Assembly (NCBI RefSeq): GCF_003003255.1
Contig: NZ_PVTD01000005.1
Coordinates: 62,001 to 126,000 of the forward strand
Length of the DNA stretch: 64,000 nt
Reading direction: 5' to 3'
Origin: Aliiruegeria haliotis
Lineage (GTDB): Bacteria; Pseudomonadota; Alphaproteobacteria; Rhodobacterales; Rhodobacteraceae
Shown piece after piece: positions 47,251 through 55,980 of this stretch. The notes below the pieces were generated by a model. The model did not search any database and was not told where the DNA came from. It worked only from the letters and a program-made list of their open reading frames with translations. The position numbers were made by a program, and so were the translations under genes. How positions within the stretch are numbered: position 1 is the first letter of the stretch; each line of letters begins with the position of its first letter.

Positions 47251-47877
47251 TCACCGTTGATCGAGAGTGCAGCACCCACGTTCAAGGCTGGCGCCGTCGG
47301 CGTCCCGACGCAGCAGGATGACACGCCAGCCGAACTCCCGGTCGGACATGCCGTCGCTGCAGCGTGTCGCGTCGATCGAGCCGGAGATGCGCCCGGTGGG
47401 CGTTGCCGCCTCGAAGCCGAACTGGGCCGGATCGGAGCGGATGGCGCTGCGGGCTGTCGTCACGGACAGGCTTGGGAAGCTCTCCACCGGATCAGAGTAG
47501 TCAGCCGTGGCGCCGTGGAACGTGATCCCCCAGAAGGGTTCGGTGCCGCCGCAGGACATACCGGGCGGAATACCGGGTGCCGTGTCTGGCATCGCAGTCA
47601 GGTAGGCCATAGACACCCAACCGTTCGTCTCGGGGCTGCCGATCTGGCCCCAGGTTGCTTCCTCGTTCAATGCGATGACCTCGATGCCGGTGGCGTCATG
47701 GGCAAGCTCGTCGAGTTTGTCTGCGCCAGAGAAGGGGCCGGCGCGCACGTTCAGCGTGTCGTCGGACGCAACCCCAGTGACCTTGTAGAGCGCGGGCATG
47801 TGAAACAACTCTGCTGCCGTTGCGACGGTGGCCAGCAGGCAAACCAGGAAAGTGGCGATCAATATTTTGAGGTTCAT
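47251..47877 (-). CDS. SH3b-domain secreted protein with C-terminal COG3650-like domain
   Basis: A 208-residue protein with a signal peptide (1-21, LIATFLVCLLATVATAA). A bacterial SH3 domain follows (about 30-90, DTLNVRAGPFSGADKL and NGWVSMAYL). The C-terminal domain (about 100-208) has CGGTEPFWGITFHG and RCSDGMSDREFGW, which recall COG3650-type proteins. SH3b domains often bind peptidoglycan. The ATG overlaps the permease stop (ATGA), so it is coupled to that gene. The long frame that reads on upstream is a shadow of the permease. Confidence 0.85.
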   Translation of the reverse strand: MNLKILIATFLVCLLATVATAAELFHMPALYKVTGVASDDTLNVRAGPFSGADKLDELAHDATGIEVIALNEEATWGQIGSPETNGWVSMAYLTAMPDTAPGIPPGMSCGGTEPFWGITFHGATADYSDPVESFPSLSVTTARSAIRSDPAQFGFEAATPTGRISGSIDATRCSDGMSDREFGWRVILLRRDADGASLERGCCTLDQR

Positions 47878-48728
47878 CGTTTGGCCTGCCAACTGAGGGA
47901 TGCATTTTTGCGCGTGTAGAACTCGCCCAGAAGCCCGATGAACAACAATGCGATGCTGAACCAGAACGGGTAGGCGATGTTGGAATAATGCGGGTTGTAA
48001 TTGATAAAGACGAAACCCCGGCACTGATCGATGGTGTGAAAGATCGGGTTCCACGTGAAGAAGGCGAGGATGTATCCGGGCATCTGGTTGGCGACGAACA
48101 TCTTGCCGGAGGCAATCATGTTGGCGCGGGAGTAGACGTTGGAGGCGACCTGGACGAAGCCCGGGAACCAGGGTTTGACCGCGAGCAACACCATCCCCAC
48201 CGCAACGCCGGAGAACCACGAGAGCAGCACCATGCCCATCGCTCCGATCGGCTGATGGATTTGCACAGGCGTGATTCCGACATGGTAGACGCCGAGCACC
48301 ACCAGCATGGACAGGATCTGGATGTAGAGAGAACTGAGTGCCGCTGCCGAGATCGCGATGATCGTGTTCATCGGCGCGTGTTTCATCATCGGGGAGGCGG
48401 GCCCTTCCGAGCCGACCACGGCGCTCATGGCCTTGGTGTGGGTCATGTAGAGGAAGATCCCCGACATGATGTAGAGCAGGAAGTCGCCGCGGATACCCGA
48501 TCCGCGCAGGCCGAGCATCGAGAACATGAGAAAAAAGGCCAGCACGAAGACGACGGTCTGCATCATGTTCATCAGCAGGCCGATGAGGGCGTTGCCATGG
48601 TTCTTGCGCAGCGCCCGAACCGTGGCGTGATAGATCAGCTCTGCCAGGCGGAAGGCCGAGCGGAGGTTGGACGTCTGGTGGGTGGCTCCGAACATGGGAT
48701 CTATTGCCGCTGTCTTGCCATGGCGCAC
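47874..48728 (-). CDS. ABC-2 type permease, KpsM-like polysaccharide exporter subunit
   Basis: A 284-residue inner-membrane protein with six hydrophobic segments and the ABC-2 family end YNPHYSNIAYPFWFSIALLFIGLLGEF. It resembles KpsM/Wzm permeases for capsule or O-antigen. The matching ATPase (KpsT) is not next to it and not elsewhere in the window. An alternative start is ATG 48695. It diverges from cysQ-kdsB; activated Kdo from KdsB is what KpsM-type capsules need for their lipid linker. Confidence 0.85.
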   Translation of the reverse strand: MRHGKTAAIDPMFGATHQTSNLRSAFRLAELIYHATVRALRKNHGNALIGLLMNMMQTVVFVLAFFLMFSMLGLRGSGIRGDFLLYIMSGIFLYMTHTKAMSAVVGSEGPASPMMKHAPMNTIIAISAAALSSLYIQILSMLVVLGVYHVGITPVQIHQPIGAMGMVLLSWFSGVAVGMVLLAVKPWFPGFVQVASNVYSRANMIASGKMFVANQMPGYILAFFTWNPIFHTIDQCRGFVFINYNPHYSNIAYPFWFSIALLFIGLLGEFYTRKNASLSWQAKR

Positions 48729-48827
48729 GACTTTCTCTCAGGGAAATCTTGCCGATCCCTTGACGCACGACGATAAGGGGCGGGACTTGATAATTCAACG
48801 AATACACCCATCCCGAGGAGAGTGAGC

Positions 48828-49628
48828 ATGGATTATGACCGCCTGAGCACAGTGATCCGGCGCCTTGCGCTGGAAGCCGGCGACAAGATCATGGAGATCT
48901 ACAATTCCGATGATTTCGAGGTCCGTGCCAAGTCCGACGACAGTCCTGTTACCGATGCCGACGAGGCAGCCGATGCGCTCATCGCGGCAGGGCTCGCGGA
49001 TGCCTTCCCCGGTGTTCTGGTGGTGACCGAAGAGCAGGCCTCGACCCATTCGGAGCGTGCCGACAGCTTCCTGATCGTCGATCCGCTCGACGGGACCAAG
49101 GAGTTCACCAAGCGTCGGGGCGAGTTCACCGTGAACATCGCGTATGTCGAGGGCGGCGTTCCGGTTCGTGGGGTGGTCTATGCACCTGCAAAGCAGCGAC
49201 TTTTCTACACCGACGCTACCGGTCGGTCGGTCGAGGAAACCGGCGATTTCGCCAAGGAGGCGGCGGGCCAGGTCGAACCGATTTCCGTCACCTCTCCGGA
49301 CAACTCCGCGCTGATGGTCGTGGCCTCCAAGTCGCACCGCGATCAGGCCACCGATGACTACATCGCGAAGTACACCACCAAGGACATGACGTCGGCGGGC
49401 TCCTCGCTGAAGTTCTGTCTCGTGGCGTGCGGGGAGGCAGATCTCTATCCCCGCCTCGGTCGCACGATGGAATGGGACACTGCCGCCGCCGATGCCGTGT
49501 TGCGCGGAGCCGGGGGCAAGATGGTCCGCTTCGACGATCATTCGGAATTCACCTATGGAAAGCCCGGCTATGAAAACCCGTTCTTCATTGCCTATGCGCC
49601 GGGTGTGGAGCTGAAGCCGGCAGGATGA
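48828..49628 (+). CDS. cysQ: 3'(2'),5'-bisphosphate nucleotidase
   Basis: A 266-residue member of the lithium-sensitive phosphatase family that breaks down PAP, the by-product of PAPS-dependent sulfation and sulfate reduction. Metal-binding motifs: SPVTDADEAAD, VTEEQ (VVTEEQ) and IVDPLDGTKEF, plus WDTAAADAVL near the end. GAGGAG eight bases before ATG 48828 fixes the start. It overlaps kdsB by four bases. A PAPS-using sulfotransferase gene lies nine kb downstream on the same strand. Confidence 0.94.
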   Translation: MDYDRLSTVIRRLALEAGDKIMEIYNSDDFEVRAKSDDSPVTDADEAADALIAAGLADAFPGVLVVTEEQASTHSERADSFLIVDPLDGTKEFTKRRGEFTVNIAYVEGGVPVRGVVYAPAKQRLFYTDATGRSVEETGDFAKEAAGQVEPISVTSPDNSALMVVASKSHRDQATDDYIAKYTTKDMTSAGSSLKFCLVACGEADLYPRLGRTMEWDTAAADAVLRGAGGKMVRFDDHSEFTYGKPGYENPFFIAYAPGVELKPAG

Positions 49629-50425
49629 GTGTCCTGATCGCCATCCCCGCCCGCTTTGCGTCGACGCGCTACCCTGGCAAGCCGTTGGTGCCGCTCAAGG
49701 GGGCTGGCGGGGTGGCGCGCACCCTGATCCAGCGCAGTTGGGAAGCGGCCATGGCCGTTCCCGGCATCGACCGGGTCGTGGTGGCGACCGACGACGAGCG
49801 CATTCGCGCCGCGTCCGAGGCGTTTGGTGCGGAGGTTGTGATGACCTCTTCGGAATGTGCCAACGGAACCGAGCGCTGTGCAGAGGCGCATGCCAAACTC
49901 GGTGGCGGCTACGAGGTTGTCGTGAACCTGCAAGGCGACGCTCCGCTCACTCCTGCATGGTTCATCAGTGATCTTGTAGAGGGCCTGCGGGCGGCGCCCG
50001 AGGCGGAAATCGCCACGCCGGTGTTGCGGTGCGATGGTCGAACCCTCGCCGCACTCAAAGCCGACCGGGCTGCCGGGCGCGTGGGCGGGACGACAGCTGT
50101 GTTCGGACGCGGTAACCGGGCGCTCTATTTCTCCAAGGAAGTCGTGCCATTCACGGCCGCTGGGTATGCCCCGGAGGATCCTACACCGGTCTATCACCAT
50201 GTCGGGGTCTATGCCTATCGCGCGGCGCCTCTCGCAGCCTACACAGGGTGGCAACAGGGACCGCTGGAGGCGCTCGAAGGGCTCGAGCAATTGCGGTTCC
50301 TGGAAAACGGACGGCAGGTGCTCTGCGTCGAGGTCGAGGCGCGGGGCAGGCAGTTCTGGGAGTTGAACAATCCCGAAGATGTCCCCCGCCTTGAAGCGAT
50401 GATGGCGGAAATGGGCATCGCATGA
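49625..50425 (+). CDS. kdsB: 3-deoxy-manno-octulosonate cytidylyltransferase
   Basis: A 266-residue CMP-Kdo synthetase, needed for lipopolysaccharide core and for the Kdo linker of some capsules. IAIPARFASTRYPGKPLVPLKG at the start (CTP binding) and VVNLQGDAPL are hallmarks, though the latter has A where E is typical. It overlaps cysQ before it and the GT2 after it by four bases each. Confidence 0.93.
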   Translation: MSVLIAIPARFASTRYPGKPLVPLKGAGGVARTLIQRSWEAAMAVPGIDRVVVATDDERIRAASEAFGAEVVMTSSECANGTERCAEAHAKLGGGYEVVVNLQGDAPLTPAWFISDLVEGLRAAPEAEIATPVLRCDGRTLAALKADRAAGRVGGTTAVFGRGNRALYFSKEVVPFTAAGYAPEDPTPVYHHVGVYAYRAAPLAAYTGWQQGPLEALEGLEQLRFLENGRQVLCVEVEARGRQFWELNNPEDVPRLEAMMAEMGIA

Positions 50426-51657
50426 CGCAGGCTGTCCCGGCGCCACCCACGACCTCGGTCGTGGTTGTCAGCCGGGGGCGGCCGAGCGGGGTGCGCCGGA
50501 CGCTGCTGAGCCTGCGGCAGCAAGACCATCCGGCGCTGGAATGTGTTGTCGTGGCCGATGCATCCGGGCTCGCCGCGATCCGCGACCTTCCTTTTTTTTC
50601 CCGCCTCAAGACGGTGGAATTCGACGTGCCGAACATTTCGGCGGCACGCAACCGTGGTCTCGACCTTGCCGCGGGGGATGTCATTGCCTTCATCGACGAC
50701 GATGCGGTTGCGGAGCCGACCTGGATCCGCCGGCTGGCGGCGCCCTTTGCTGACACGAAGGTACAGGCCGCCACGGGCTTTGTGCGGGGGCGCAACGGCA
50801 TATCCTGGCAGTGGAAGGCGATGAAGGTGGATGGGCTGGGGCAGGATCACCCGATGGAGGTTCCTGCGCAAGCCAGCTTCCACCACCCGCAAGGGGGTCG
50901 CGCCACAAAGACCGTGGGCACCAACGCGGCCTTTCGCCGACAGGCGCTCGTGCAGCTCGGCGGATTCGATCCCGCCTTCCATTTCTTTCTCGATGAGACC
51001 GACCTGAACATGCGGCTTGCTGCTGCCGGCATGGTGACTGCCGTCGTCCCCGATGCGGTCGTTCACCACCAATATTCGGCCAGCCCTCGCCGGGCGCGGG
51101 ACAGGACCCCCCGGGACCTGTCCCAAATCGGCGCCAGCCTCGCGTGCTTTCTGCGGTTGCATTGCGCGGAGACGGACCAGCAAGCCGCCCGGGACCGCGC
51201 ACGGGCGGAACAGCGCCGACGCCTGTTGGCGCATGTGGTGGCCGGAGGGCTTGAGCCACGTGACGTTCATCGCCTGCTCGACGGATTCGACGCCGGATTT
51301 GTCCAGGGCAGCGAGCGGGCGTTGCGAAGCGACATGTGGGACGCGCCCGGTCCCCCGGCCTTCCGCGCGATGCCAGTTCCGACCGCCTTGCGTTGTTTCT
51401 GCGCTGGATATCCCTTTGAACGCAGCAAACTTCACAATCAGGCGCGTGCAGTCGCGGAGGCCGGTGGCGTGGCGACAGTGCTGCTCCTGAGCCCCTCTGT
51501 CCGCTACATGCAGGTGTCGTTTTCCGATGAAGGGATCTGGTGGCATCGCGGCGGCACATTCGGGCGGGTGTCGCGCGACGGGCCGCACTTCAGGTTGCGC
51601 AGCTTCCGAAGAGCAGCGGAAGTCGAGCGCCTCCGTGTGGCCAAATTCCGCCAATAG
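50422..51657 (+). CDS. Family-2 glycosyltransferase with extra C-terminal domain
   Basis: A 411-residue protein. The GT2 domain (about 8-235) has TTSVVVVSRGRPSG, ISAARNRGLDLAAGDVIAFI followed by DDDA (metal site), and a conserved acceptor segment with ETDLNMRLAAAG. A basic, Arg/Glu-rich helical linker follows (about 245-290). The end (about 315-405, RSKLHNQARAVAEAGGVATV and GGTFGRVS) resembles the first Rossmann strand-helix of a GT-B enzyme and may be a remnant domain. It overlaps kdsB by four bases, so it probably acts on a Kdo-containing or capsule glycan. Confidence 0.85.
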   Translation: MTQAVPAPPTTSVVVVSRGRPSGVRRTLLSLRQQDHPALECVVVADASGLAAIRDLPFFSRLKTVEFDVPNISAARNRGLDLAAGDVIAFIDDDAVAEPTWIRRLAAPFADTKVQAATGFVRGRNGISWQWKAMKVDGLGQDHPMEVPAQASFHHPQGGRATKTVGTNAAFRRQALVQLGGFDPAFHFFLDETDLNMRLAAAGMVTAVVPDAVVHHQYSASPRRARDRTPRDLSQIGASLACFLRLHCAETDQQAARDRARAEQRRRLLAHVVAGGLEPRDVHRLLDGFDAGFVQGSERALRSDMWDAPGPPAFRAMPVPTALRCFCAGYPFERSKLHNQARAVAEAGGVATVLLLSPSVRYMQVSFSDEGIWWHRGGTFGRVSRDGPHFRLRSFRRAAEVERLRVAKFRQ

Positions 51658-51704
51658 TTCATGCATGGGCGCAAGTGTCGCTGCATTGCAGAGCATTTCG
51701 CACA

Positions 51705-51732
51705 TTCAAGGCAGCATTGCTTCCGGTATACT
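51705..51732 (+). promoter_or_regulatory. Candidate promoter of galU-galE operon
   Basis: TTCAAG and TATACT are 16 bases apart, about 100 bases before the galU ATG. The -10 is good and the -35 is weak. Confidence 0.35.
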
Positions 51733-51835
51733 TCACATCGGGAATTAGATGCACGATTATGGCGCCGGGAAGTGTGGAGAGCACGCCCGTCTGACGTCGC
51801 CGTTAAACCGGAACGAGTTTGAGAAGGACAAAGAG

Positions 51836-52729
51836 ATGCAGCGCAAGGTTACCAAGGCTGTCTTCCCCGTTGCGGGGCTTGGGACGCGATTCCTGCCGGC
51901 CACCAAGTCTGTGCCGAAGGAAATCATGACCCTCGTCGATCGTCCGTTGATTCAGTATGCAATTGACGAGGCCCGCGCCGCGGGGATCAAGGAATTCATT
52001 TTTGTGACATCGCGCGGCAAGAGCGCGCTGGAGGATTATTTTGACGCCGCGCCGGAGCTCGAGAGCGCTCTGCGCCGCAAGGGCAAGGACGATCTGCTCA
52101 AGGCGCTTGAGCAGACAAACATGGACAGCGGCGCCATCGCCTATATCCGCCAGCACCAGGCCCTGGGTCTTGGTCACGCGGTGTGGTGTGCCCGGCGCCT
52201 GATCGGCGACGAGCCCTTTGCCGTCATGCTGCCGGACGATGTGATTGCGGGCGAGAAGCCCTGTCTGCAACAGATGGTCGAGGCCTACGAGGAAACCGGC
52301 GGCTGCATGGTCGCCGCCATGGAAGTGCCGCACGAAAAGGCCTCTGCCTACGGTATCCTCGACGTAAAAGAAGACATGGGCCAGATGGTGTCGGTCAACG
52401 GTATGGTCGAGAAGCCCAAGGCAGACGAAGCGCCCTCTAACCTCGCCGTGATCGGTCGCTACATCCTGACGCCGCAGGTGATGCATAACCTGTCCAAGAT
52501 GCGCGCCGGCACCGGCGGCGAGATACAGCTAACCGACGCGATCGCCGAAGAAATCGAGGGTGGGCGTGATGTCTATGGTTATCGCTTCCGCGGTCAGCGC
52601 TTCGATTGCGGGTCCAAGGCCGGCTTCCTTCAGGCGACTGTTGCTTTTGGGCTTGCACGTCCGGAGCTTCGGGACGAATTCTCCGACTACCTGACGGAAT
52701 TGGCGGCCACCCGGAGTGCCGCCCAGTAA
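51836..52729 (+). CDS. galU: UTP-glucose-1-phosphate uridylyltransferase
   Basis: A 297-residue enzyme making UDP-glucose. The nucleotidyl-transferase signature VFPVAGLGTRFLPATKSVPKE is near the start, and FAVMLPDDVI, VEKP and the FDCGSKAGFLQA end match GalU. The product feeds Ugd (4463) and GalE, the next gene 15 bases on. ATG 51836 is the family start; the frame stays open upstream without signal. Confidence 0.96.
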   Translation: MQRKVTKAVFPVAGLGTRFLPATKSVPKEIMTLVDRPLIQYAIDEARAAGIKEFIFVTSRGKSALEDYFDAAPELESALRRKGKDDLLKALEQTNMDSGAIAYIRQHQALGLGHAVWCARRLIGDEPFAVMLPDDVIAGEKPCLQQMVEAYEETGGCMVAAMEVPHEKASAYGILDVKEDMGQMVSVNGMVEKPKADEAPSNLAVIGRYILTPQVMHNLSKMRAGTGGEIQLTDAIAEEIEGGRDVYGYRFRGQRFDCGSKAGFLQATVAFGLARPELRDEFSDYLTELAATRSAAQ

Positions 52730-52744
52730 GCACTGGACCGGAAC

Positions 52745-53728
52745 ATGACGAAGATACTTGTAACAGGCGGTGCGGGTTATATTGGCGCGCACGCCTGCAA
52801 GGTACTGGCCCGCGAGGGCTACACTCCCGTGACCTTCGACAACCTCTCGACGGGGTGGGAACAGGCCGTGAAGTTCGGCCCGTTCGAAAAGGGGGATCTT
52901 CTGGACCGGGCTCGGGTCGACGAAGTCTTTGCCAAGCACAAGCCGGAGGCCGTGATGCACTTCGCGGCCCTCAGCCAGGTTGGCGAGTCGATGCAGGTGC
53001 CCGGATGGTACTGGCGCTCCAACGTGGGTGGTGCGGCCAACCTTTGCGAAGCGGCGGTCGAGGCCGGATGCGGGAAATTCATCTTCTCGTCTACCTGCGC
53101 GACCTACGGTGATCAGGACGGTGTCGTGTTGGACGAACACAGCAAGCAGATGCCGATCAATGCCTATGGTGCCTCGAAGCGTGCCATCGAGGATATCCTG
53201 GAGAATTTCGAGGCCGCCTGTGGATTGAAACATGTCATCTTCCGCTATTTCAACGTGGCCGGTGGTGATGAAGAGGCTGAAGTCGGCGAGTGCCACCGCC
53301 CGGAGACCCACCTGATCCCATTGGTCCTGGACGCGATCGACGGACGGCGTCCGAAGCTGACGATTTTCGGCACGGACTACGACACGCCGGACGGAACCTG
53401 CATTCGTGACTACGTGCACGTCATGGACCTCGTCGAGGCGCATGTGCTTGGCCTGAAGTGGCTGGAATCCGGCAAGGACAGCCGAGACTTCAATCTGGGC
53501 ACCGGCTCGGGCTTCTCGGTTCGGGAGGTGATGGACGCCGCGGGGGTCGTGACCAACCGCACGGTGCCCTACGAAGAAGGCCCCCGCCGCGCTGGCGATG
53601 CAACTCGGCTCGTCTCCGGTTCCAGCCGGGCGATGGACGAACTGGGATGGAAGCCTCACCGCTCCAACATGCCGCAGATGATCGAGGATGCCTGGCGCTG
53701 GCATCAGTCGGAGGGCTATGGGGTCTGA
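52745..53728 (+). CDS. galE: UDP-glucose 4-epimerase
   Basis: A 327-residue SDR epimerase for UDP-Glc/UDP-Gal. GGAGYIGAH (8-16) binds NAD. SSTCATYGDQD and YGASKRAIEDIL hold the Ser and Tyr-x3-Lys catalytic residues. FRYFNVAGGD and the RDYVHVMDL segment follow. It shares a transcript with galU and overlaps the next glycosyltransferase by 11 bases. Confidence 0.96.
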   Translation: MTKILVTGGAGYIGAHACKVLAREGYTPVTFDNLSTGWEQAVKFGPFEKGDLLDRARVDEVFAKHKPEAVMHFAALSQVGESMQVPGWYWRSNVGGAANLCEAAVEAGCGKFIFSSTCATYGDQDGVVLDEHSKQMPINAYGASKRAIEDILENFEAACGLKHVIFRYFNVAGGDEEAEVGECHRPETHLIPLVLDAIDGRRPKLTIFGTDYDTPDGTCIRDYVHVMDLVEAHVLGLKWLESGKDSRDFNLGTGSGFSVREVMDAAGVVTNRTVPYEEGPRRAGDATRLVSGSSRAMDELGWKPHRSNMPQMIEDAWRWHQSEGYGV

Positions 53729-54935
53729 GAAGGCCCCGCTGTGTCTCGACCTGACCCGGCTGCTGTCCCGCGTCGGGCGGGGGCCTTGGACCGGGGTCGA
53801 CCGGGTCGAGGCCGCCTACCTTGGGGCCCTGCTAGAGCTTTCGGATCGAACCGTGTTCGCGTTGGTGCGCATGCGGTTCGGGTTCGTGCTGCTGGACCAT
53901 GGGGGCATGACCGCCATTTCCGCGCGTCTGGCGGGCGACATTCCGTGGGGGCGACCGGATCTGCTTGCCCGTTCATTGCGACGGCCGTCCCGGACGACCT
54001 CCACCGATCTGCGGCGCCACGCGTTGGCGGTGACCCATCGTCGAGGGCTCCCGCGCATGCTCCGCCGACACCTGCCGCCAGGAGCGGCCTATTTGAACGT
54101 TGGGCACAGCAACCTCTCTGCCCCCGTGTTCCGAGCGATACGCGAAATCCCCGGTTCCACGATCTGCGTACTTGTTCACGACCTTATCCCGCTCGACTTT
54201 TCCCAGTTCCAGCGCCCTGGCACGTCGGAGAAGTTCGAGGCCGCAATGCGACGCGTGTCGCGCTGCGCGGATCTCGTGATTTGCAACTCCGCGGCGACCG
54301 AGGCGAGTGTGTGCGCTCGCTTTACCGACTGGGGACGGGTGCCGAACCTCGTGACGGCGCATCTTGGGCTCGATCTGTCATCGGAGAGTGTCCCTGCCGA
54401 GCCGACAGAGCCGCCGCCGTGCCAGCCGTACTTTGTGTGCCTTGGCACGATCGAACCGCGCAAGAACCACGCCTTCCTGTTGGATCTGTGGGAGGCGATG
54501 CCGGCAACGGAACGCCCCGGCCTGCTCTTTCTCGGGAGCCGGGGTTGGAACAATGATGACGTCTTTCGGCGGCTTGCCACGTCCTCATTGACTGGAGAGA
54601 CTGTTTTCGAGCATTCCGGGTTGGATGACAGGGCGGTGGCGCAGTTGCTCCGTGGTGCCGCCGGCGTGCTCTTCCCGTCGCACGCGGAGGGGTTTGGCCT
54701 GCCCGCGCTGGAGGCGGCGGCCCTCGGAGTGCCGTTGATCTGCAACGATCTGCCGGTTTTCCACGAGATCCTCGGGGATTATCCCGTTTACGCGGATATT
54801 TCGGATACCTATTCTTGGACAACGGCAATTCGCAGTGCCGCGAAAAAACACATGAAGGGGCCGGAACACAGCTCGGCGCAGCCCGGAATTCCGACGTGGG
54901 ACGAGCACTTCAATCTCGTCTTAAGCCGGATCTGA
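53718..54935 (+). CDS. Family-1/4 (GT-B) glycosyltransferase
   Basis: A 405-residue GT-B enzyme. The N-terminal half contains LNVGHSNLSAP and HDLIPLDFSQFQRPG, the C-terminal half the donor-binding VCLGTIEPRKNHAFLLDLWE, LLFLGSRGWNNDDVF and the terminal motif FPSHAEGFGLPALEAAALG followed by VPLI. This pattern is typical of GT4 mannosyl/glucosyltransferases. The start overlaps galE. No membrane segment. Donor and acceptor are unknown. Confidence 0.88.
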   Translation: MGSEKAPLCLDLTRLLSRVGRGPWTGVDRVEAAYLGALLELSDRTVFALVRMRFGFVLLDHGGMTAISARLAGDIPWGRPDLLARSLRRPSRTTSTDLRRHALAVTHRRGLPRMLRRHLPPGAAYLNVGHSNLSAPVFRAIREIPGSTICVLVHDLIPLDFSQFQRPGTSEKFEAAMRRVSRCADLVICNSAATEASVCARFTDWGRVPNLVTAHLGLDLSSESVPAEPTEPPPCQPYFVCLGTIEPRKNHAFLLDLWEAMPATERPGLLFLGSRGWNNDDVFRRLATSSLTGETVFEHSGLDDRAVAQLLRGAAGVLFPSHAEGFGLPALEAAALGVPLICNDLPVFHEILGDYPVYADISDTYSWTTAIRSAAKKHMKGPEHSSAQPGIPTWDEHFNLVLSRI

Positions 54936-54969
54936 TAGCGCCGGACCAAGGCCCTTCGAAGAGGAAAGA

Positions 54970-55980
54970 GTGGGCGCACTGAACTCATATCGCATGCGGT
55001 TGCGCCGCAAGAAGCTGCGCTTGCGGGCCTTTCGCAAACGGCGGGAACTCACGCCGGTCGCGGACCGGACGAAGGAGATCCGGGAGGGCGATGTGCTTGC
55101 CTTTTCAACACTCCGCAATGAGCGCGTGCGGCTGCCGTATTTCCTTCAGTATTATCGTAAGCAGGGGATCGCGCAGTTCCTGATTGTCGACAACGGCTCT
55201 GACGATGGCTCTCGCGAATATCTCGCCGATCAGCCGGATGTCTCGCTCTGGCACACGGACCGCAGCTACCGTCGAGCCCGCTACGGTGTGGATTGGCTGA
55301 ACTGGCTGCAATGGCAGCATGGGCATGACCACTGGACGCTCGTTGTCGATCCCGACGAGTTCTTCGTCTACCCGTTCTGCGATACGCGCCCTATCCGGGG
55401 TTTGACGGATTGGCTCGACGCCTGTTCGATCCGATCCTTCAGCGCGATGCTGCTCGACATGTACCCCAAGGGGCCGATTGATGCCGAACGCTATTGTGAG
55501 GGGCAGGACCCGTTCGAGATCGCATCGTGGTTCGACAGTGGAAACTACCTGATTTCCCGGAACCCCGACTACCTGAACCTCTGGATCCAGGGCGGGCCGC
55601 GCGCCCGGGTGTTCTTCCCCGAGGATCCGATGCAGGCACCGTCGTTGAACAAGATCCCGCTGGTGCGCTGGCACCGCGACTACGTCTATGTGCAGTCGAC
55701 GCACATGTTGCTGCCGCGCGGCCTGAACCAAGTTTATGACGATGCCGGGGGCGAAAAAACCTCTGGCGCGTTGCTCCATGCGAAGTTCCTCGACACCCTT
55801 GCTGGCAAGGCAGCGGAGGAATTGCAGCGCAAGGAGCATTTCGCCGGCAGCCGCGAGTACCGGGCCTATCACGACCACCTGTCGGACCGGCCGGTTCTCT
55901 GGAACAAGTGGTCAGAGCGCTACATCAACTGGCGCCAGCTCGAGATCCTGGGGCTGATGTCGAAAGGAAACTGGGCATGA
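54970..55980 (+). CDS. Family-2-like glycosyltransferase (GT_2_4/GT92 type)
   Basis: A 336-residue protein starting at GTG 54970 behind GAGGAAAGA. An Arg/Lys-rich N-terminus of about 35 residues precedes DVLAFSTLRNERVRLPYFLQ, DNGSDDGSREYL and the TLVVDPDEFFVYPF motif with the DxDE metal site, which is typical of GT2-like/GT92 enzymes. It overlaps the GT14 gene by four bases. Together they suggest stepwise building of one glycan. Confidence 0.85.
   Translation: MGALNSYRMRLRRKKLRLRAFRKRRELTPVADRTKEIREGDVLAFSTLRNERVRLPYFLQYYRKQGIAQFLIVDNGSDDGSREYLADQPDVSLWHTDRSYRRARYGVDWLNWLQWQHGHDHWTLVVDPDEFFVYPFCDTRPIRGLTDWLDACSIRSFSAMLLDMYPKGPIDAERYCEGQDPFEIASWFDSGNYLISRNPDYLNLWIQGGPRARVFFPEDPMQAPSLNKIPLVRWHRDYVYVQSTHMLLPRGLNQVYDDAGGEKTSGALLHAKFLDTLAGKAAEELQRKEHFAGSREYRAYHDHLSDRPVLWNKWSERYINWRQLEILGLMSKGNWA

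Noticed and set aside
47878-48807. N-terminal extension of the SH3-domain protein
   Set aside because: It is an out-of-frame reading of the KpsM-like permease; the signal peptide at 47877 marks the true start.
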